A stretch of DNA of 64,000 nt from Diphasiastrum complanatum (GCA_029204225.1 MU831975.1:29590-93589); one strand, 5' to 3'; positions 11,501 through 24,350 are shown, counted from the stretch's first letter. Numbers and translations: made by a program. Notes: generated from the letters alone by a model not told the origin.

Positions 11501-11893
11501 TTAACATTTAGGCACTATAGCACATTTACATGTATAAAATTCAAAAAAATTTACAATATAAAACAATAACTTTGGATGATGTGGGATCACGAGACTCCAC
11601 ATATCCCCTTCCTCAGCTGTGTAGCGGCTCGCAAACAAATTTCTTACATTCTCCTGTCGCTTCCTGCTGGCTGGCTTTTTATGGAAAATGGCTTTTGCTC
11701 GGGCTTCATTTTCTGCATCAACTTGTTCTAGAGTCATCCCTTTTGTAGAAAGGAAGTAGTTATTCTTCTGATTGTAATCTTTATGAAAAGATAGATTTGG
11801 ATAACCTCCCATTCCACAATTGCCCAATGGTGCCAGAAGGTTGTCAAACAATGTATCATTTACAAGATGAGTGTACCAACTACTCTCAGACAA
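11501..11893 (-). CDS. Hypothetical protein, 130 residues
   Basis: An open minus-strand frame from an ATG at 11893 to a stop at 11501. I do not recognise the protein. It has a mixed, non-repetitive composition. A basic stretch near residues 63-85 (ARAKAIFHKKPASRKRQENV) is followed by an acidic patch, and the last ~35 residues are hydrophobic and cysteine-containing. The C-terminal part may be read-through into an intron or UTR, so this could be one exon of a larger gene or an old transposon piece. Confidence 0.35.
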   Translation of the reverse strand: MSESSWYTHLVNDTLFDNLLAPLGNCGMGGYPNLSFHKDYNQKNNYFLSTKGMTLEQVDAENEARAKAIFHKKPASRKRQENVRNLFASRYTAEEGDMWSLVIPHHPKLLFYIVNFFEFYTCKCAIVPKC

Positions 11894-12178
11894 TGTTCAC
11901 TGAAATGTTTACAGATCCAAAGGTCCAGAGGATCTGTTTACTAAGGTTCTTTTGATCCTTGCTTACAGCTTCTACGGCTTGGTATTCTGCCCGTTACCAG
12001 ATATTACGATGCCAAACTAGGCAGAAGGGAACAGATTGTCATTGTAGTATATTGTTTTTGTCCTGTCTGTCAGAGGACTAATTAGGGTCAAACTCTCTTG
12101 AACGCACTTACATTCTAATAGAGATGCAAGCCAAGAACGCTCATTCACATATTAGAGTGCAGCCCAAATGAACATTCT

Positions 12179-15100
12179 GAAGATTCTACAGCTATTTACT
12201 CCTAAAAATGAATTGAATCAGATCCTAAGTATTACTAAACTGAGCTACACTTGCATAAATTGACAAAACAAGAAACAAGAACTAATCTACAACATGTTAG
12301 AAGTCCAAGAATCAAGAAACCAACCAGTCTTTTGATTCTTGGACATCCCAAGAACATCAAGAACTGGATTGTCAGAGAATATGCAAGATTTACACCACAG
12401 ATCCAACCTATTTAGTTTACCTGAATGTTGGTTCCTACATTAATCCACAAACAAGAAAAGAAACTAATCCACTCTACAAAAGCAGCAATTTTAATCCACT
12501 CTACAATCCACAACCACACACAAAAGGAGGAAAGGGCAAGATCATAAATGCATCACTCAAGAAAAAAGCATGATCAAGGAGCTCAGTGGATGCACCAAAC
12601 TTATGAAGGCTCTTCTCATTTCAACATGGAGTTGATACAATTCACAAAAAGCTCCTCTTCACAAAGAGAGAGTCTCTTAAATAAGCAAGAGAGCTCCTTA
12701 GGTGGCATCCTAGTCGAATTTCCACATTTCACAAATTACAAGTGGAATAATGCTCTCCACTAGAGGTCACCATCAAAAGGTGGCTCACTCTACTTTCTTT
12801 AGGAGAGATTTACTTCCGTTTATCACGTTTGCCTAGAAATACTAGTTCCTACATGGTCATTCCATCTTCCGGGATTCACCATGAGGCTTATATAGTTCTT
12901 GCTTGTCATTCCTAACTAGCATTTCTTGGCTCTCATACTCGGCTCTCAGTCTTCGTTCGTCACGTCTTCTCAGAGACCTCTTCGGTCTAAGGTAAGAGGT
13001 GCTCTTGAGTTGCTCTGTATGAGTATCTTGGGGATTCGTCAGAATCAGCCAACATCATCCCACCTCTAGTTGTTGCAGGACCCACTGCAACTCATATTGG
13101 ACGATGTCGCTCTGCTTTGCATTGGCATCTTCGATCGTCACTTGGAAAAGTGTAGATCCTTGTTCGCTTACATAAAACCAAGTACTTATTGTCGCCAGTC
13201 TTTATCACAAAAACTGGTTTTCACGAATTGCCGCAGTTTGACCAGAATGCCTTATTGCTACAATTGGTTGACATTCTCCAAATTGGAGAGCTCTCAGTAG
13301 CTTCACAACTTGCATGCTTGAGTGCTTTCCATGTGTCTCTTTGTTTTGTCACTTGTATCTGCCATTGACGGTTTCATCTTTGGTTTCTTGACAGATTCTA
13401 TCTTCTGGGAGATCTGTATCCTCGATTTGCCTCTGGGTGTTTCCGTGGTTCTTCTCTTAGTTGAAGTTCCAGTCTCAAGGAAAACCTTTGATCCACAGGT
13501 TCCACAAACTTTGATTATCAGTCTCAAGGGGATGGATTCATCAAAAATTGGTGGTAGGAACAGTTTTGGATGGACGGTTTAGTAATGGTAAGGAAACATG
13601 ATGAAGGCTTGGTGGTAGGGCGAAGGAACTGATAGTTCTACAGTTGCAGTCTTGGACCCTTGCAATGTCGAGCTTCGACCACCACTTGCTGGGTGAGGAG
13701 CTTGATTTATTTTGCAGGTTCACGGTTGTCTTCATCTTTCTTTTCTACAGCTCTTTCTTTTGATCCATTACTTTTGGATCTCTTTGGGCTTCATACGAGG
13801 GGATTCAACTATCATTGCTCCAAAGAGTTTCTTTTGGTCAAGATTGATCTAGCTCATCTGTTGCTTAAGTTTTGTCCTTTCCTCCTCAGCTTCATGGATC
13901 TTTCTCTTTATTTGTTTTGGCTGCTTTGCCTGCTTTTGTAGGTCTTTTTCAGTTGAACAACCAATATAGGTGGTAGTTGGTCTCTGCATGACACTTGCAA
14001 TGATCTATCAGCTACTTCGGTAAGACTATCAAAAATTGGAAATTTCTCAGAAGAACAGTAAACTAATGATAAACAAATAGATGGAAGGAAGGGTGGTGGT
14101 GACAATGGTAGATGGTGTGAACGATAGACATAAGAGTGGATGCAGATGTATGGCAAGAGGCCGGTTGAAGAAGGAGACTTATTTTCCAATGCTTGTGTTT
14201 CTCTTTTCTGAAGGATCTTCATCGTGACTAGGATACTTCTTCTGATTGAGTCGCTTTGAATTGTCCATTTGTCTTCTTAGCCTTGTCGTTTTCATATTTG
14301 ACTTGTGACCTTGGCTGTCGATCTTGCTAGTGTTGTTGTTGACAGCGTAATTGCTCTAGTGAATCCAAGCAGATCCACTCTCTCCCCCCCCAAAAAAAAT
14401 CTGTTGGTGGGGATGTTGTTGTTGGTGACTGTTCATGCTTAGGATTGGATCGACATGTAGAACACGTAGTTGAAACTCATTGAACATGCGACTAGACTAA
14501 AGATCGAACAAATTTTAACTAAATTTGTTTTGATCTTGCTGTAGGTGACTCGAAGAAGAATATGGCAATGAGATGCAGGAATCAACTCTAATTTGACATG
14601 GATTTCTCATATGTCTCAAAAATCCTAAGCTATTTCTTAAGCAAAAATCAATCACACAAAATAGGTGAAGAGAAACAAGGAAATAAACAAATGTTACAAA
14701 GAGTGAGAACTGTATAGCACTTGTCGAACAAAACTTGCATTCATCAACATTGATAATGTACCTTGACAATTGCAATATTCCTTTTGTTTTGTAGAGTAAT
14801 GTGACTTACTCTGACATGCCCTTGTCAAAACAAGACAGGGTGGGTGACGCTAAAATCTACCATCATTGATAGCAGATGTTGTAAGATATAGCTCGAGATG
14901 TAGGTATTATTGAGGTACTATGTCCTGAGGACCTCTATGAACAAGAGATTCAGAACCGAATCTCTATTTGAATTTTCGAATCCAAAAAATATTGTGTATT
15001 GCCACATTGGAAATCTTATCAGCATGTGGAAAGACAAATAGATTTGAGGTTGTAGAAGGGGAGAAAAACTGTCAATTCCGTTTGGAGGTTGCTCTTGATT

Positions 15101-15585
15101 GGACATTGTAGCAGATGACGGAATATTGGCTTCACTTTTCTTTCGACATGGACTCATTTCATATTAGTGTCTTTTGCATTACAGAGCTAGTGTATTGGAC
15201 GCTGATGTAGAAGTTTACAAGAAACTTCTCGATTGAGCAGCAGGTTTAACTGTTGGTTGTTATGGTGCTCGTGTTGTTGTCGTGAGGATCCTATTGTGAT
15301 TCATAACTGACATGATGGGTAGGTAGGATCTTAGTTGGTTGTTTCGGACAGTTTGTGTTTTCTGATATAATCAGGACACTCAGCATGGTACTTGGTCTTG
15401 ACTGGACAATCAGCCATGAAGTGGCCGGTTGACTTGTTTAGTTATAGGGGACCTAACCTCGTATGGATAATCGTCTGGAATCTCAAGGTCTTTTTGTTGG
15501 TCCATTGAACACTGGTATGAGTTTCTTTTATTGTTTTAGATTTTTCGAGTGTTTTGATGTTTTTGGAAAAAAAAAATTTCTAAAG
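12179..15585. repeat. Tandem array, unit 1 (about 3.4 kb)
   Basis: It begins AAGATTCTACAGCTATTTAC and is repeated nearly base for base from 15586. It differs from unit 2 by ~235 extra bases near 12255-12490 and by lacking an ~83-bp block found at about 17793-17875. Neither strand has an uninterrupted long frame. The minus strand shows lysine-rich charged stretches (13303-13527 and 13860-13930) and a degraded zinc-knuckle-like segment near the right end, so the unit may derive from a coding element read on the minus strand. Confidence 0.85.
15345..15440 (-). pseudogene. Degraded zinc-knuckle-like segment in the tandem unit
   Basis: The minus strand reads NKSTGHFMADCPVKTKY and continues with HAECPDYIRKH. 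The HX4C half of a CCHC knuckle is present (GHFMADC), but the two upstream cysteines are lost and a stop lies nearby. The same segment recurs in unit 2 at 18590-18690. It hints at a retroelement gag or a nucleic-acid-binding protein ancestor. Confidence 0.35.
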
Positions 15586-18500
15586 ATTCTACAACTATTT
15601 ACTCCTAAAAACGAATTGAATCAGATCCTAAGTATTATTAAACTGAGCTACACTCAAGTAACAATTCGAATCCACTCTACAATCCTTAATCACACACAAA
15701 AGGAGGGAAGGGCAAGATCATAAATGCATCACTCAAGAAACAAGCATGATCAAGGAGCTCAATGGATGCACCAAACTTGTGAAGGCTCTTCTCATTTAAG
15801 CATGGAGTTGATACAATTCACAAAAAGCTCTTCTTCACAAAGAGGGAGTCTCTTAAATAAGCAAGAGAGCTCCTTAGGTGGCATTCTAGTGGAATTTCCA
15901 CATTTCACAAATTACAAGTGGAATAATGCTCTCCACTAGAGGTCACCATCAAAAGGTGGCTCACTCTACTTTCTTTAAGAGGGGTCTATTTGCATTTATT
16001 ACATTTGCCTAGAAACACTAGTTCCTACATGGTCATTCCATCTTCCGGGATTCACCATGAGGTTACACAGTTCTTGCTTGTCATTCCTAACTATTATTTC
16101 TCGGCTCTCAGTCTTCGTTCGTCTCGTCTTCTCAGAGACGTCCTCGGTCTAAGGTAAGAGGTGCTCTTGAGTTGCTCTGTCCGAGTATCTTGGGGATTCG
16201 TCAGAATCAGCCAACATCATCCCACCCCTAATGTGTTGCAGGACCCACTGCAACTCATATTGGACGATGTCGCTCTGCTTTGCATTGGCATCTTCGATCG
16301 TCACTTGGAAAAGTGTAGATCCTTGTTCGCTTACATAAACCCAAGTGCTTATTGTCGCCAGTCTTTATCACAAAAACTAGTTTTCACGAATTGCCGCAGT
16401 TTAACTAGAATGCCTTATTGTAGGAATTGGTTGACATTCTCCAAATTGGAGAGCTCTCAATAGCTTCACAACTTGCATGCTTGAGTGCTTTCCATGTGTC
16501 TCTTTGTTTTGTCACTTGTATCTGCCATTGACGGTTTCATCTTTGGTTTCTTGGCAGATTCTATCTTCTGGGAGGTCTGTATCCTCGATTTGCCTCTGGG
16601 CGTTTCCGTGGTTCTTCTCTCATTTGAAGTTCCAGTCTCAAGGAAAACCTTTGATCTGCAGGTTGCACAAACTTTGATTATCAGTCTCAAGGGGATGGAT
16701 TCATCAAAAATTGTTGGTAGGAACAGTTTTGGATGGACAGTTTAGTAACGGTAAGGAAACATGATGAAGGCTTGGTGGTAGGGCGAAGGAACTGATAGTT
16801 CTACAGTTGCAGTCTTGGACCCTTGCAATGTTGAGCTTTGACCACCACTTGCTGGGCGAGGAGCTTGATTTATTTTGCAGGTTCACGGTTGTCTTCATCT
16901 TTCTTTTCTACAGCTCTTTCTTTTGATCCATTACTTTTGGATCTCTTTGGGCTTCATATGAGGGGATTCAACTATCATTGCTCCAAAGAGTTTCTTTTGA
17001 TTAAGATTGATCTAACTCATCTGTTGCTTAAGTTTTGTCCTTTCCTCCTCAGCTTCATGGATCTTTCTCTTTATTTGTTCTGGCTGCTTTGCCTGCTTTT
17101 GTAGGTCTTTTTCTGCTGAACAACCAATGTAGGTGGTAGTTGGTCTCTGCATGACACTTGCAATGATCTATCAGCTACTTCGGTAAGACTATCAAAAATT
17201 GGAAATTTCTCAGAAGAACAGTAAACTGATGATAAACAAATAGATGGAAGGAAGGGTGGTGGTGACAATGGTAGATGGTGTGAACGATAGGCATAAGAGT
17301 GGATGCAGATGTATGGCAAGAGGCCGGTTGAAGAAGGAGACTTATTTTCCAATGCTTGTGTTTCTCTTTTCTGAAGGATCTTCATCGTGACTAGGATACT
17401 TCTTCTGATTGAGTCGCTTTGGATTGTCCATTTGTCTTCTTAGCCTTGTCGTTTTCATATTTGACTTGTGACCTTGGCTGTCGATCTTGCTAGTGTTGTT
17501 GTTGACAGCGTAACTGCTCCAGTGAATCCAAGCAGATCCACTCTCTCCCCCTCCAAAAAAAATCTGTTGGAGGGGATGTTGTTGCTGGTGACTGTTCATG
17601 CTCAGGATTGGATCGGCATGTGGAACACGTAGTTGAAACTCATTGAACATGCGACTAGACTAAAGATCGAACAAATTTTAACTACATTTGTTTCAATCTT
17701 GCTATAGTTGACTCGAAGAAGAATATGGCAATGAGATGCAGGAATCAACTCTAATTTGGCATGAATTTCTCATATGTCTCAGAAATCCTAAACTGCTGTA
17801 CATGGGAATCTGAAGATGGATAGATGAATGAAAATGTGTTCTGGAGATGCTCTATAGAAGACTCTCGTGCAATAGCTATTTCTTAAGCAAAAATCAATCA
17901 CACAAAATAGGTGAAGAGAAACGAGGAAATAAACAAATGTTACAAAGAGTGAGAACTGTATAGCACTTGTCGAACAAAACTTGCATTCATCAACATTGAT
18001 AATGTACCTTGATAATTGCAATATTCCTTTTGTTTTGTAGAGTAATGTGACTTACTCTGACATGCCCTTGTCAAAACAAGACAGGGTGGGTGACACTAAA
18101 ATTTACCATCATTGATAGCAGATGCTGTAAAATATAGCCGAGATGTAGGTATTATTGAGGTACTATGTCCTGAGGACCTCTATGAACAAGAGATTCAGAA
18201 CCGAATCTCTATTTGGATTTTCAAATTCAAAAAATATTGTGTATTGGCACATTTGAAATCTTATCAGCATGTGGAAAGACAAATAGATTTGAGGTTGTAG
18301 AAGGGGAGAAAAACTGTCAATTCCATTTGGAGGTTGCTCTTGATTGGACATTGTAGCAGATGACGGAATATTGGTTTCGCTTTTCTTTCGACAAGGACTC
18401 ATTTCATATTAGTGTCTTTTGCATTATGGAGCTAGTGTATTGGACGCTGATGTAAAAGTTTACAAGAAACTTCTCGATTGAGCAGTAGGTTTAATTGTTG

Positions 18501-18830
18501 GTTGCTATGGTGCTCGTGTTGTTGTCGTGAGGATCCTACTGTGATTCATAATTGACGTGATGGGTAGGTAGGATCTTAGTTGGTTGTTTCGGACAGTTTG
18601 TGTTTTCTGATACAATCTAGACACTCAGCATGGTACTTGGTCTTGATTGGACAATCAGCCATGAAGTGGCCGGTTGACTTGTTCAACTACAGGGGACCTA
18701 ACCTCGTATGGATAATCGTCCGGAATCTCAAGGTCTTTTTGTTGGTCCATTGAGTACTGGTATGAGTTTTTTTTATTGTTTTGGATTTTTTGAGTGTTTT
18801 GGTATTTTTGGAAAAAAAAAAATTTCTCAA
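15586..18830. repeat. Tandem array, unit 2 (about 3.25 kb)
   Basis: Nearly identical in order and sequence to unit 1 over its whole length. The landmark ATGCATCACTCAAGAA occurs at 12548, 15724 and 18970. Differences are mostly scattered substitutions, giving visibly high identity (by eye well above 90%). Contains the 83-bp block absent from unit 1. Confidence 0.88.
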
Positions 18831-19417
18831 AATTCTACAACTATTTACTCCTAAAAATGTATTGAATCAGATCCTAAGTATTACTAAATTGAGCTACACT
18901 CAAGCAACAATTCAAATCCACTCTACAATCCTTAATCACACACAAAAGGAGGGAAGGGCAAGATCATAAATGCATCACTCAAGAAACAAGCATGATCAAG
19001 GAGCTCAATGGATGCACCAAACTTGTGAAGGCTCTTCTCATTTCAGCATGGAGTTGATACAATTCACAAAAAGCTCCTCTTCACAAAGAGGGAGTCTCTT
19101 AAATAAGCAAGAGAGCTCCTTAGGTGGCATTCTAGTGGAATTTCCACATTTCACAAATTACAAGTGGAATAATGCTCTCCACTGGAGGTCACCATCAAAA
19201 GGTGGCTCACTCTACTTTCTTTAAGAGGGGTCTACTTGCATTTATTACATTTGCCTAGAAATACTAGTTCCTACATGGTCATTCCATCTTCCAAGATTTA
19301 CCATGAGGCTTACACAGTTCTTGCTTGCCATTCCTAACTATTATTTCTCGGCTCTCATACTCGGCTCTCAGTCTTCGTTCGTCTCGTCTCCTCAAAGACC
19401 TCCTTGGTTTAAGGTGA
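18831..19417. repeat. Tandem array, unit 3 (truncated, about 590 bp)
   Basis: Begins like units 1 and 2 and follows unit 2 closely (ATGCATCACTCAAGAA at 18970). Similarity ends at AAGGTGAG near 19417, where the other units continue AAGGTAAGAGGTGC. The next bases begin an unrelated AT-rich open frame. Confidence 0.85.
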
Positions 19418-20461
19418 GTATATGATGTTATAATTGATAAATATGCTATTGAGGAAGTAGAACAAGAAGGTCAATCAAATTTTGTTGATTCTAACTTGTT
19501 GCAAAGTCAATGTCTTTTGAAGAAAGAAATGATATCAAATGACATATGTATATCACAACCTGAAAGTCAAATATTACCATTATTAGATAATGATCAAGAA
19601 ATTGATGACAGTTTTGTTGGAGTAGAAGAATTCATAAAGAAAATCATTACTTGCAATATGGGTGGCATTGATGAAAGGTTTCAAGGTCAAAATATAACTT
19701 CCATTCTTCCCAAGGAAAAAAATGATGACCCATCTGATTCAAAGAAAGATCAAAAGGATTTATCATCTAAGATGGATGAGTTACAAGTTGTTCATGAGTA
19801 TGATGAAGAGTTAGAATTAGAATTATCCAAGTTGGATCACTCATCTTTGAAGCTGATCAATAATGAGCTATACGAAAAAACTAATGTGAAAAACCAGAAT
19901 GAAAGAGAAATGAAAGATTCTAAAAAAATAAATCCAATATACGATAATGAGATTTGTACCAAGAATACAAATGAAAATGTTCTTCAAGAGTTTAGCCATT
20001 GTAATAAAGATTATGTTAATCCATTATATGGTACAGATATTGAAATATCAAACGATGATAAATTAGTGTTTACACTTGTGGATCAAAATGCTATACATGA
20101 TAGATTGATCAATGACATATCTACTAAAAAGAAAATGAATGAAAGTATTTATAATAAATATATGGTAAATGAATCTTTGGATGTATTACCATATCAATAT
20201 AGTATTATGTTATCTTTTGTGATTATAATATTCTATCAAAATTTTATGAACTCCAAAAAATGTAAATGCATACGAGTATTAAAACCTCTAACTGACGAAA
20301 TACTAAGCATGATAAGAGGTGGAGAAGTGATTATAACTACAAAAGAGCTAAAGATATTCAAAATAAAGTCTATGAAAAAAATGGTCAATATCAAAGAACA
20401 GCTGAAAAAATCAAAGGTTTCAAATATTACAAGATTATTTGTGATAAATGGTATAATATGA
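19418..20461 (+). CDS. Unknown acidic protein with one membrane segment
   Basis: A frame open from 19418 (just after a TGA) to a stop at 20461. No ATG occurs before about 19526; the first Met in frame lies in KKEMISND, so the true start may be there or the frame may be truncated on the left. I do not recognise it. The first ~225 residues are hydrophilic, rich in D, E, N and K. Numbering from codon 19496, residues 233-250 form a hydrophobic membrane-like segment, followed by a basic, cysteine-containing tail (NSKKCKC). Two similar short blocks (NPIYDNEI and NPLYGTDI) suggest an internal repeat. It abuts the broken third tandem unit and lies upstream of a polypurine tract and LTR-like boundary. 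It may therefore belong to an LTR element, perhaps as an accessory or env-like ORF, but that is inference from position only. Confidence 0.45.
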   Translation, partial: VYDVIIDKYAIEEVEQEGQSNFVDSNLLQSQCLLKKEMISNDICISQPESQILPLLDNDQEIDDSFVGVEEFIKKIITCNMGGIDERFQGQNITSILPKEKNDDPSDSKKDQKDLSSKMDELQVVHEYDEELELELSKLDHSSLKLINNELYEKTNVKNQNEREMKDSKKINPIYDNEICTKNTNENVLQEFSHCNKDYVNPLYGTDIEISNDDKLVFTLVDQNAIHDRLINDISTKKKMNESIYNKYMVNESLDVLPYQYSIMLSFVIIIFYQNFMNSKKCKCIRVLKPLTDEILSMIRGGEVIITTKELKIFKIKSMKKMVNIKEQLKKSKVSNITRLFVINGII

Positions 20462-22254
20462 TATTAAGTCATCATACAAATGAGATGCTTCATGATAATT
20501 ATCATAAGAAATATTTGATATAATTATGATGATGAAAATGTATATAATATGATAGTTTTTTTCTTTTAAAAATACAACAAAAATAAAAAATCCTAAATTT
20601 GAGACAATATAAAAAGAAAATTAGAAAAATATATATCTATTCAAAATTGAAAAGAAAAAAAAAATCACATAAACGATGGCATGACAATGAGATTATTTAG
20701 AAAAATGACTATCATCCAAAGTTGTTACCTTGATCAACTAGACACATAATTTGGCGACATATTTTAATATGTGAATGGAGGATTAAAAAATTTACGTATC
20801 AATGTGAATTTCATGTTTGAAATATATATGAGCAACCTATGAAGATATTATTTTATCAGAATATACAATATGCAGTGACAGTTTAAATGTAGGATCCAAT
20901 ACAAAATCAAATATAGTGTGTGTTTATGGATGAGATGTACAAATTTTAATGGTTATATTTTTACAAACTCAATTTGCCATATCTGTCAAATACGTATATT
21001 TTTTAAGCTTATAGTAAGGAAAAACTAGTGGTTTAAGTATCATGAATTGAACAACTAACTTTAGTTTTATGACACAAATGTGTGTGAGGCTATCTTGAGA
21101 AAAATATTTCATCTTATTTGAGAAGGATATAATACACATCTTGGAAGGTGATACACTCTATATGAAGATTGGAGGTAAAATATCCACACACATTACACTT
21201 GCATCATGTAGACACTGTGATGTATGCATCCATCCTATATAAAGACCGATATGTTGCATTTCATGCCTACTTGCATTATGCATTGATTTGAAGATGGGAT
21301 GCAATGTTCTAATGCCTTGGATGGGCATTTTTTTGTTGAATAGTATCATGAGGGTGGTATTGAGAGGAAATATGAAGATTTGGAAGGGATAAAACATTAC
21401 TATTGGGGAGGTGAGCACTAAAAAAAAAAAAAAAAAAGAGAAAACACCTATTGATGATTATGGATCTATGTCGAAGACATCTGTTGCTGCTGAAGACCAT
21501 CTTGGATCTTTTATTGAGAGTATTTGTGAGATCTTTTGAGTGATGAGTGGAAAAATGAGTGGAGAGAATATGATGAGTGTTTTCTATTTTGTTGTTCATA
21601 AGGTCTTGAGAATTATAATTGGATCATAGATTTTCTTTGATAAGAATAGAAAATATCAGATCTCATTCAAAATCTATCTATGAGAGTAGAAATGTGAGGT
21701 ATAGCATGAATATTTGCTTGAAAAAAAAAATCTACCTATTATTTAAGGGAGTGAATAGGTTTTTATGAGAATGAGATATATTCACAATGTGAATGACGAA
21801 GATCCAACTTTTAGAATAGGTTGCATTGCACACACTACATTATATGAATACCTGGACACAAAGTTGAGAGATTGCATTCATATCTTGTTACGACAATGAA
21901 AATTGCATCAACATTCCCAACAATGCATGGTTTTGATGATGGGCATTACATTATGATTTGATGGGAGTGGGAGCATATTTTCTTCAGACACGGGTTGGAT
22001 GTAATGCATGATTTTTATTTTGGATAAAGACAATATTGCTGAAAGATCTAAAGGTTGAATCAATGGCCTTTGGATTCATGTTGTTGAATAATAATGGTTA
22101 GCATCACACTATATTGTGTGCTGAGCCATTAATTGACGAAGAAAACCTTGAAATGCTGAAAAGATGAAAAGATCGTAAGGCTAAATCAATGGCGTTATGA
22201 TACAAAATCAAATGTCAAAGACTATTCCCTCTGTTCGCGGGGACGCTTCACATT
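20462..22254. other. Non-coding AT-rich stretch
   Basis: No credible protein on either strand. Contains several poly-A or A-rich runs (for example 21420-21440 and 21721-21730). It lies between the unknown ORF and a polypurine tract, so it may be the 3' untranslated part of an LTR element. Confidence 0.3.
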
Positions 22255-22255
22255 T

Positions 22256-22270
22256 AAGTGGGGGGGAAAC
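22256..22270 (+). other. Polypurine tract before a candidate LTR
   Basis: AAGTGGGGGGGAAAC is followed by A and then TGTAGTGC. This G-rich tract next to a TG boundary resembles the 3' end of a gypsy element. Confidence 0.5.
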
Positions 22271-22271
22271 A

Positions 22272-23945
22272 TGTAGTGCATTTTTCTGGTCAAAATTTTA
22301 AAATTTCAACAACTACAATCATTGATGCTGATTTTCTAGAAGAAAATGTGCTAGATGTATCTCATGCGCAAAATCTGCTATTATGCCACTTTTTACTAAT
22401 GTACGAATGTAGCTATGTTAAAGAGTAGCTATAAAATTCTATGGCAGGTTCAAATATATCAAGTCATCAAATGACAATTATATTAGAAGAATTAGAGTTA
22501 TTTTTAAGACTTTACTATTTTTAGTAAGTTTGTTAGAAAACAATACTTATAAGTGACTCTGATGGACAAAAATATCTATAGTTGTTAATGGCCATTGTTT
22601 TCCAAGTTGTAATTGATCAATGTACTTGTTAAACTATGATTAATAAAAGATGCCCAGCAGGTACCTTTAAGACACTGACTTAAGTTTTAAGGAAAGGTCC
22701 AAAGGCTAAGGGTCCTACAAACAACGACAATCAAAGTTCTGTTCAAGACGAAAACAACAAACCAGCGAAAATACGACAATTAAATCAATGATCGTGACAA
22801 ATAATACCCTTTTGAAGATTAAGGTTGTCCTTGAAGAATTAGGACCATGACCTTATCATAAAGGTCCAAAAAGATTTCACAAAATAAAATACATTGGCAA
22901 GTTCAAAATCATTCAAACAGTAATTAACCACGATCCATCAAAGATTATCGAAGAAAAATTGGAGTTCTAGCTCAAATCAAGGATTTAGTAACATTGCTTC
23001 ACAATTGAAGGGGTTCTGGATAAGAATCGATGAATCCTTATCGATTGAGGACACTGCAAAATATACCAGTCAAAATAAAATTTTGCGGGTGAAAATGCTT
23101 ATAAGACATTCAGGCGTCTTGGAAGAAAAGAATTGATGAGGTCAAAACAATGGGAATGACCAAAATATACTAGGATGATCAATTTCAAAATTATGTTGAG
23201 GCCAAACGCATATTCATGTGATAGTTTTCAAAATGAAACAAAGAAATGATGTGAAAGGTGCTATAAGCTTTATTGAAGGTCGGTTTTGAAGAAAATACAT
23301 TTCTAAAAGTCGTTGGAAGAGGTCCTACCATGGACTTCGATAATTCAGAGCCCACATATTCTTAATCGACACTTGTCAAATGGACCTGAAACTTTTTATC
23401 AGAATAAGTAAAGTCGAATTCCATGAAATGGATTCGATGGAAAGCCAAAAATGGATGGTGTTTGAACGTGGGAAGTTAGTAACTTCTCTCACTCTCTCTC
23501 TCTCTCTCACAAGGAATAGGAAGGGAAGAAACATTGACAAGCATTCTTACATTCTGGCATTCAGAGGAGAGTTTCTGGTTTTCTGGGCTACGAGCAGAGA
23601 GCATTCTAGCGTTCTGGTGTTATAGAGAGGCATGGAGTCTTCTACTACATTCTGTTTCATGATTGCGATTATGAATACACAGGTTCTTGGAGAAGATTGG
23701 AAATGATTTTGTTGTCTCCAAAGAATGACAATAATCACTAGTGCTATCTGCAGATTGGATAGTAGGTTGATTGATCTTTGGAATATGACCTTGTGAAGAA
23801 GACATTTCTAAAAACAAAACAAAAAAAAACTTTGAGACTGTCTCATTTGTGACTGCGTGCACTCCTAGGAACCTGCTGCTCCCTCGCTGATATGGCTGCG
23901 CTCCTTATCCTATACACACACACCCTCTCTCTCATTTCTGATATG

Positions 23946-23986
<41 letters not shown>

Positions 23987-24350
23987 TAACGCTTTCTCCC
24001 TTCCTCCAACGATACCTCTCCTATCTTCCGCTCACCTGCTCTGTAGCTATCTGCGCTCCCCATCTGCACTCTCCATCTGTGGTTCTGTCCATCAACTCCT
24101 CTTCAAAATCTGTCTCTCCCTGCCTGCGCTCTCCATCCATCTTTGACTCAGCGCTCTAGCTCCCTCTCTTCCTCGCAGTCAACCGCTCCCTAATACTCCC
24201 TTTTTGATCTCTGTCAAGAGTTCTCTCTCTCTCTCTCTCTCTCTCGCCTGATCTCTCTCTGCCGCTCTGTCTGTATCTTTCCTTCCTTCAGCGATCCCCT
24301 CCCCCGCCCCCCCTTTTTCTTCTTACTTCAAAACTCATTGGTAAAATGAA
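22272..24350 (+). repeat. Candidate long 3' LTR
   Basis: Starts TGTAGTGC after the polypurine tract. It is non-coding, with CT-rich microsatellites at 23947-23983 and 24221-24246, which would suit an LTR R/U5 region. The right end is not defined and no partner LTR exists in the window, so length and identity are uncertain. Confidence 0.3.
23947..23983. repeat. (TC)n microsatellite
   Basis: Pure TC dinucleotide run of roughly 37 bp, inside a longer pyrimidine-rich block reaching about 24320 that includes a second shorter run at 24221-24246. Confidence 0.9.

Noticed and set aside
13322-13582. Plus-strand hydrophobic 86-codon frame conserved between tandem units (also 16485-16745)
   Set aside because: Conservation is explained by the DNA duplication. 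It is hydrophobic because the opposite strand is lysine-rich, and no start context or homologue is evident.
12179-15585. LTR-internal-LTR chain as explanation of the tandem array
   Set aside because: Attractive because unit 3 is a short end piece, but no primer-binding site, polypurine tract or TG...CA boundary could be placed at the unit ends.
17793-17875. 83-bp block in unit 2 as an intron
   Set aside because: No GT-AG borders on either strand at the insertion points; it is a simple indel between units.
12179-19417. CRISPR-like array
   Set aside because: Units are kilobases long without spacers; this is a plant tandem duplication.
23892-24146. Ser/Leu-rich 84-codon frame
   Set aside because: It follows a CT-rich microsatellite and has only low-complexity composition.
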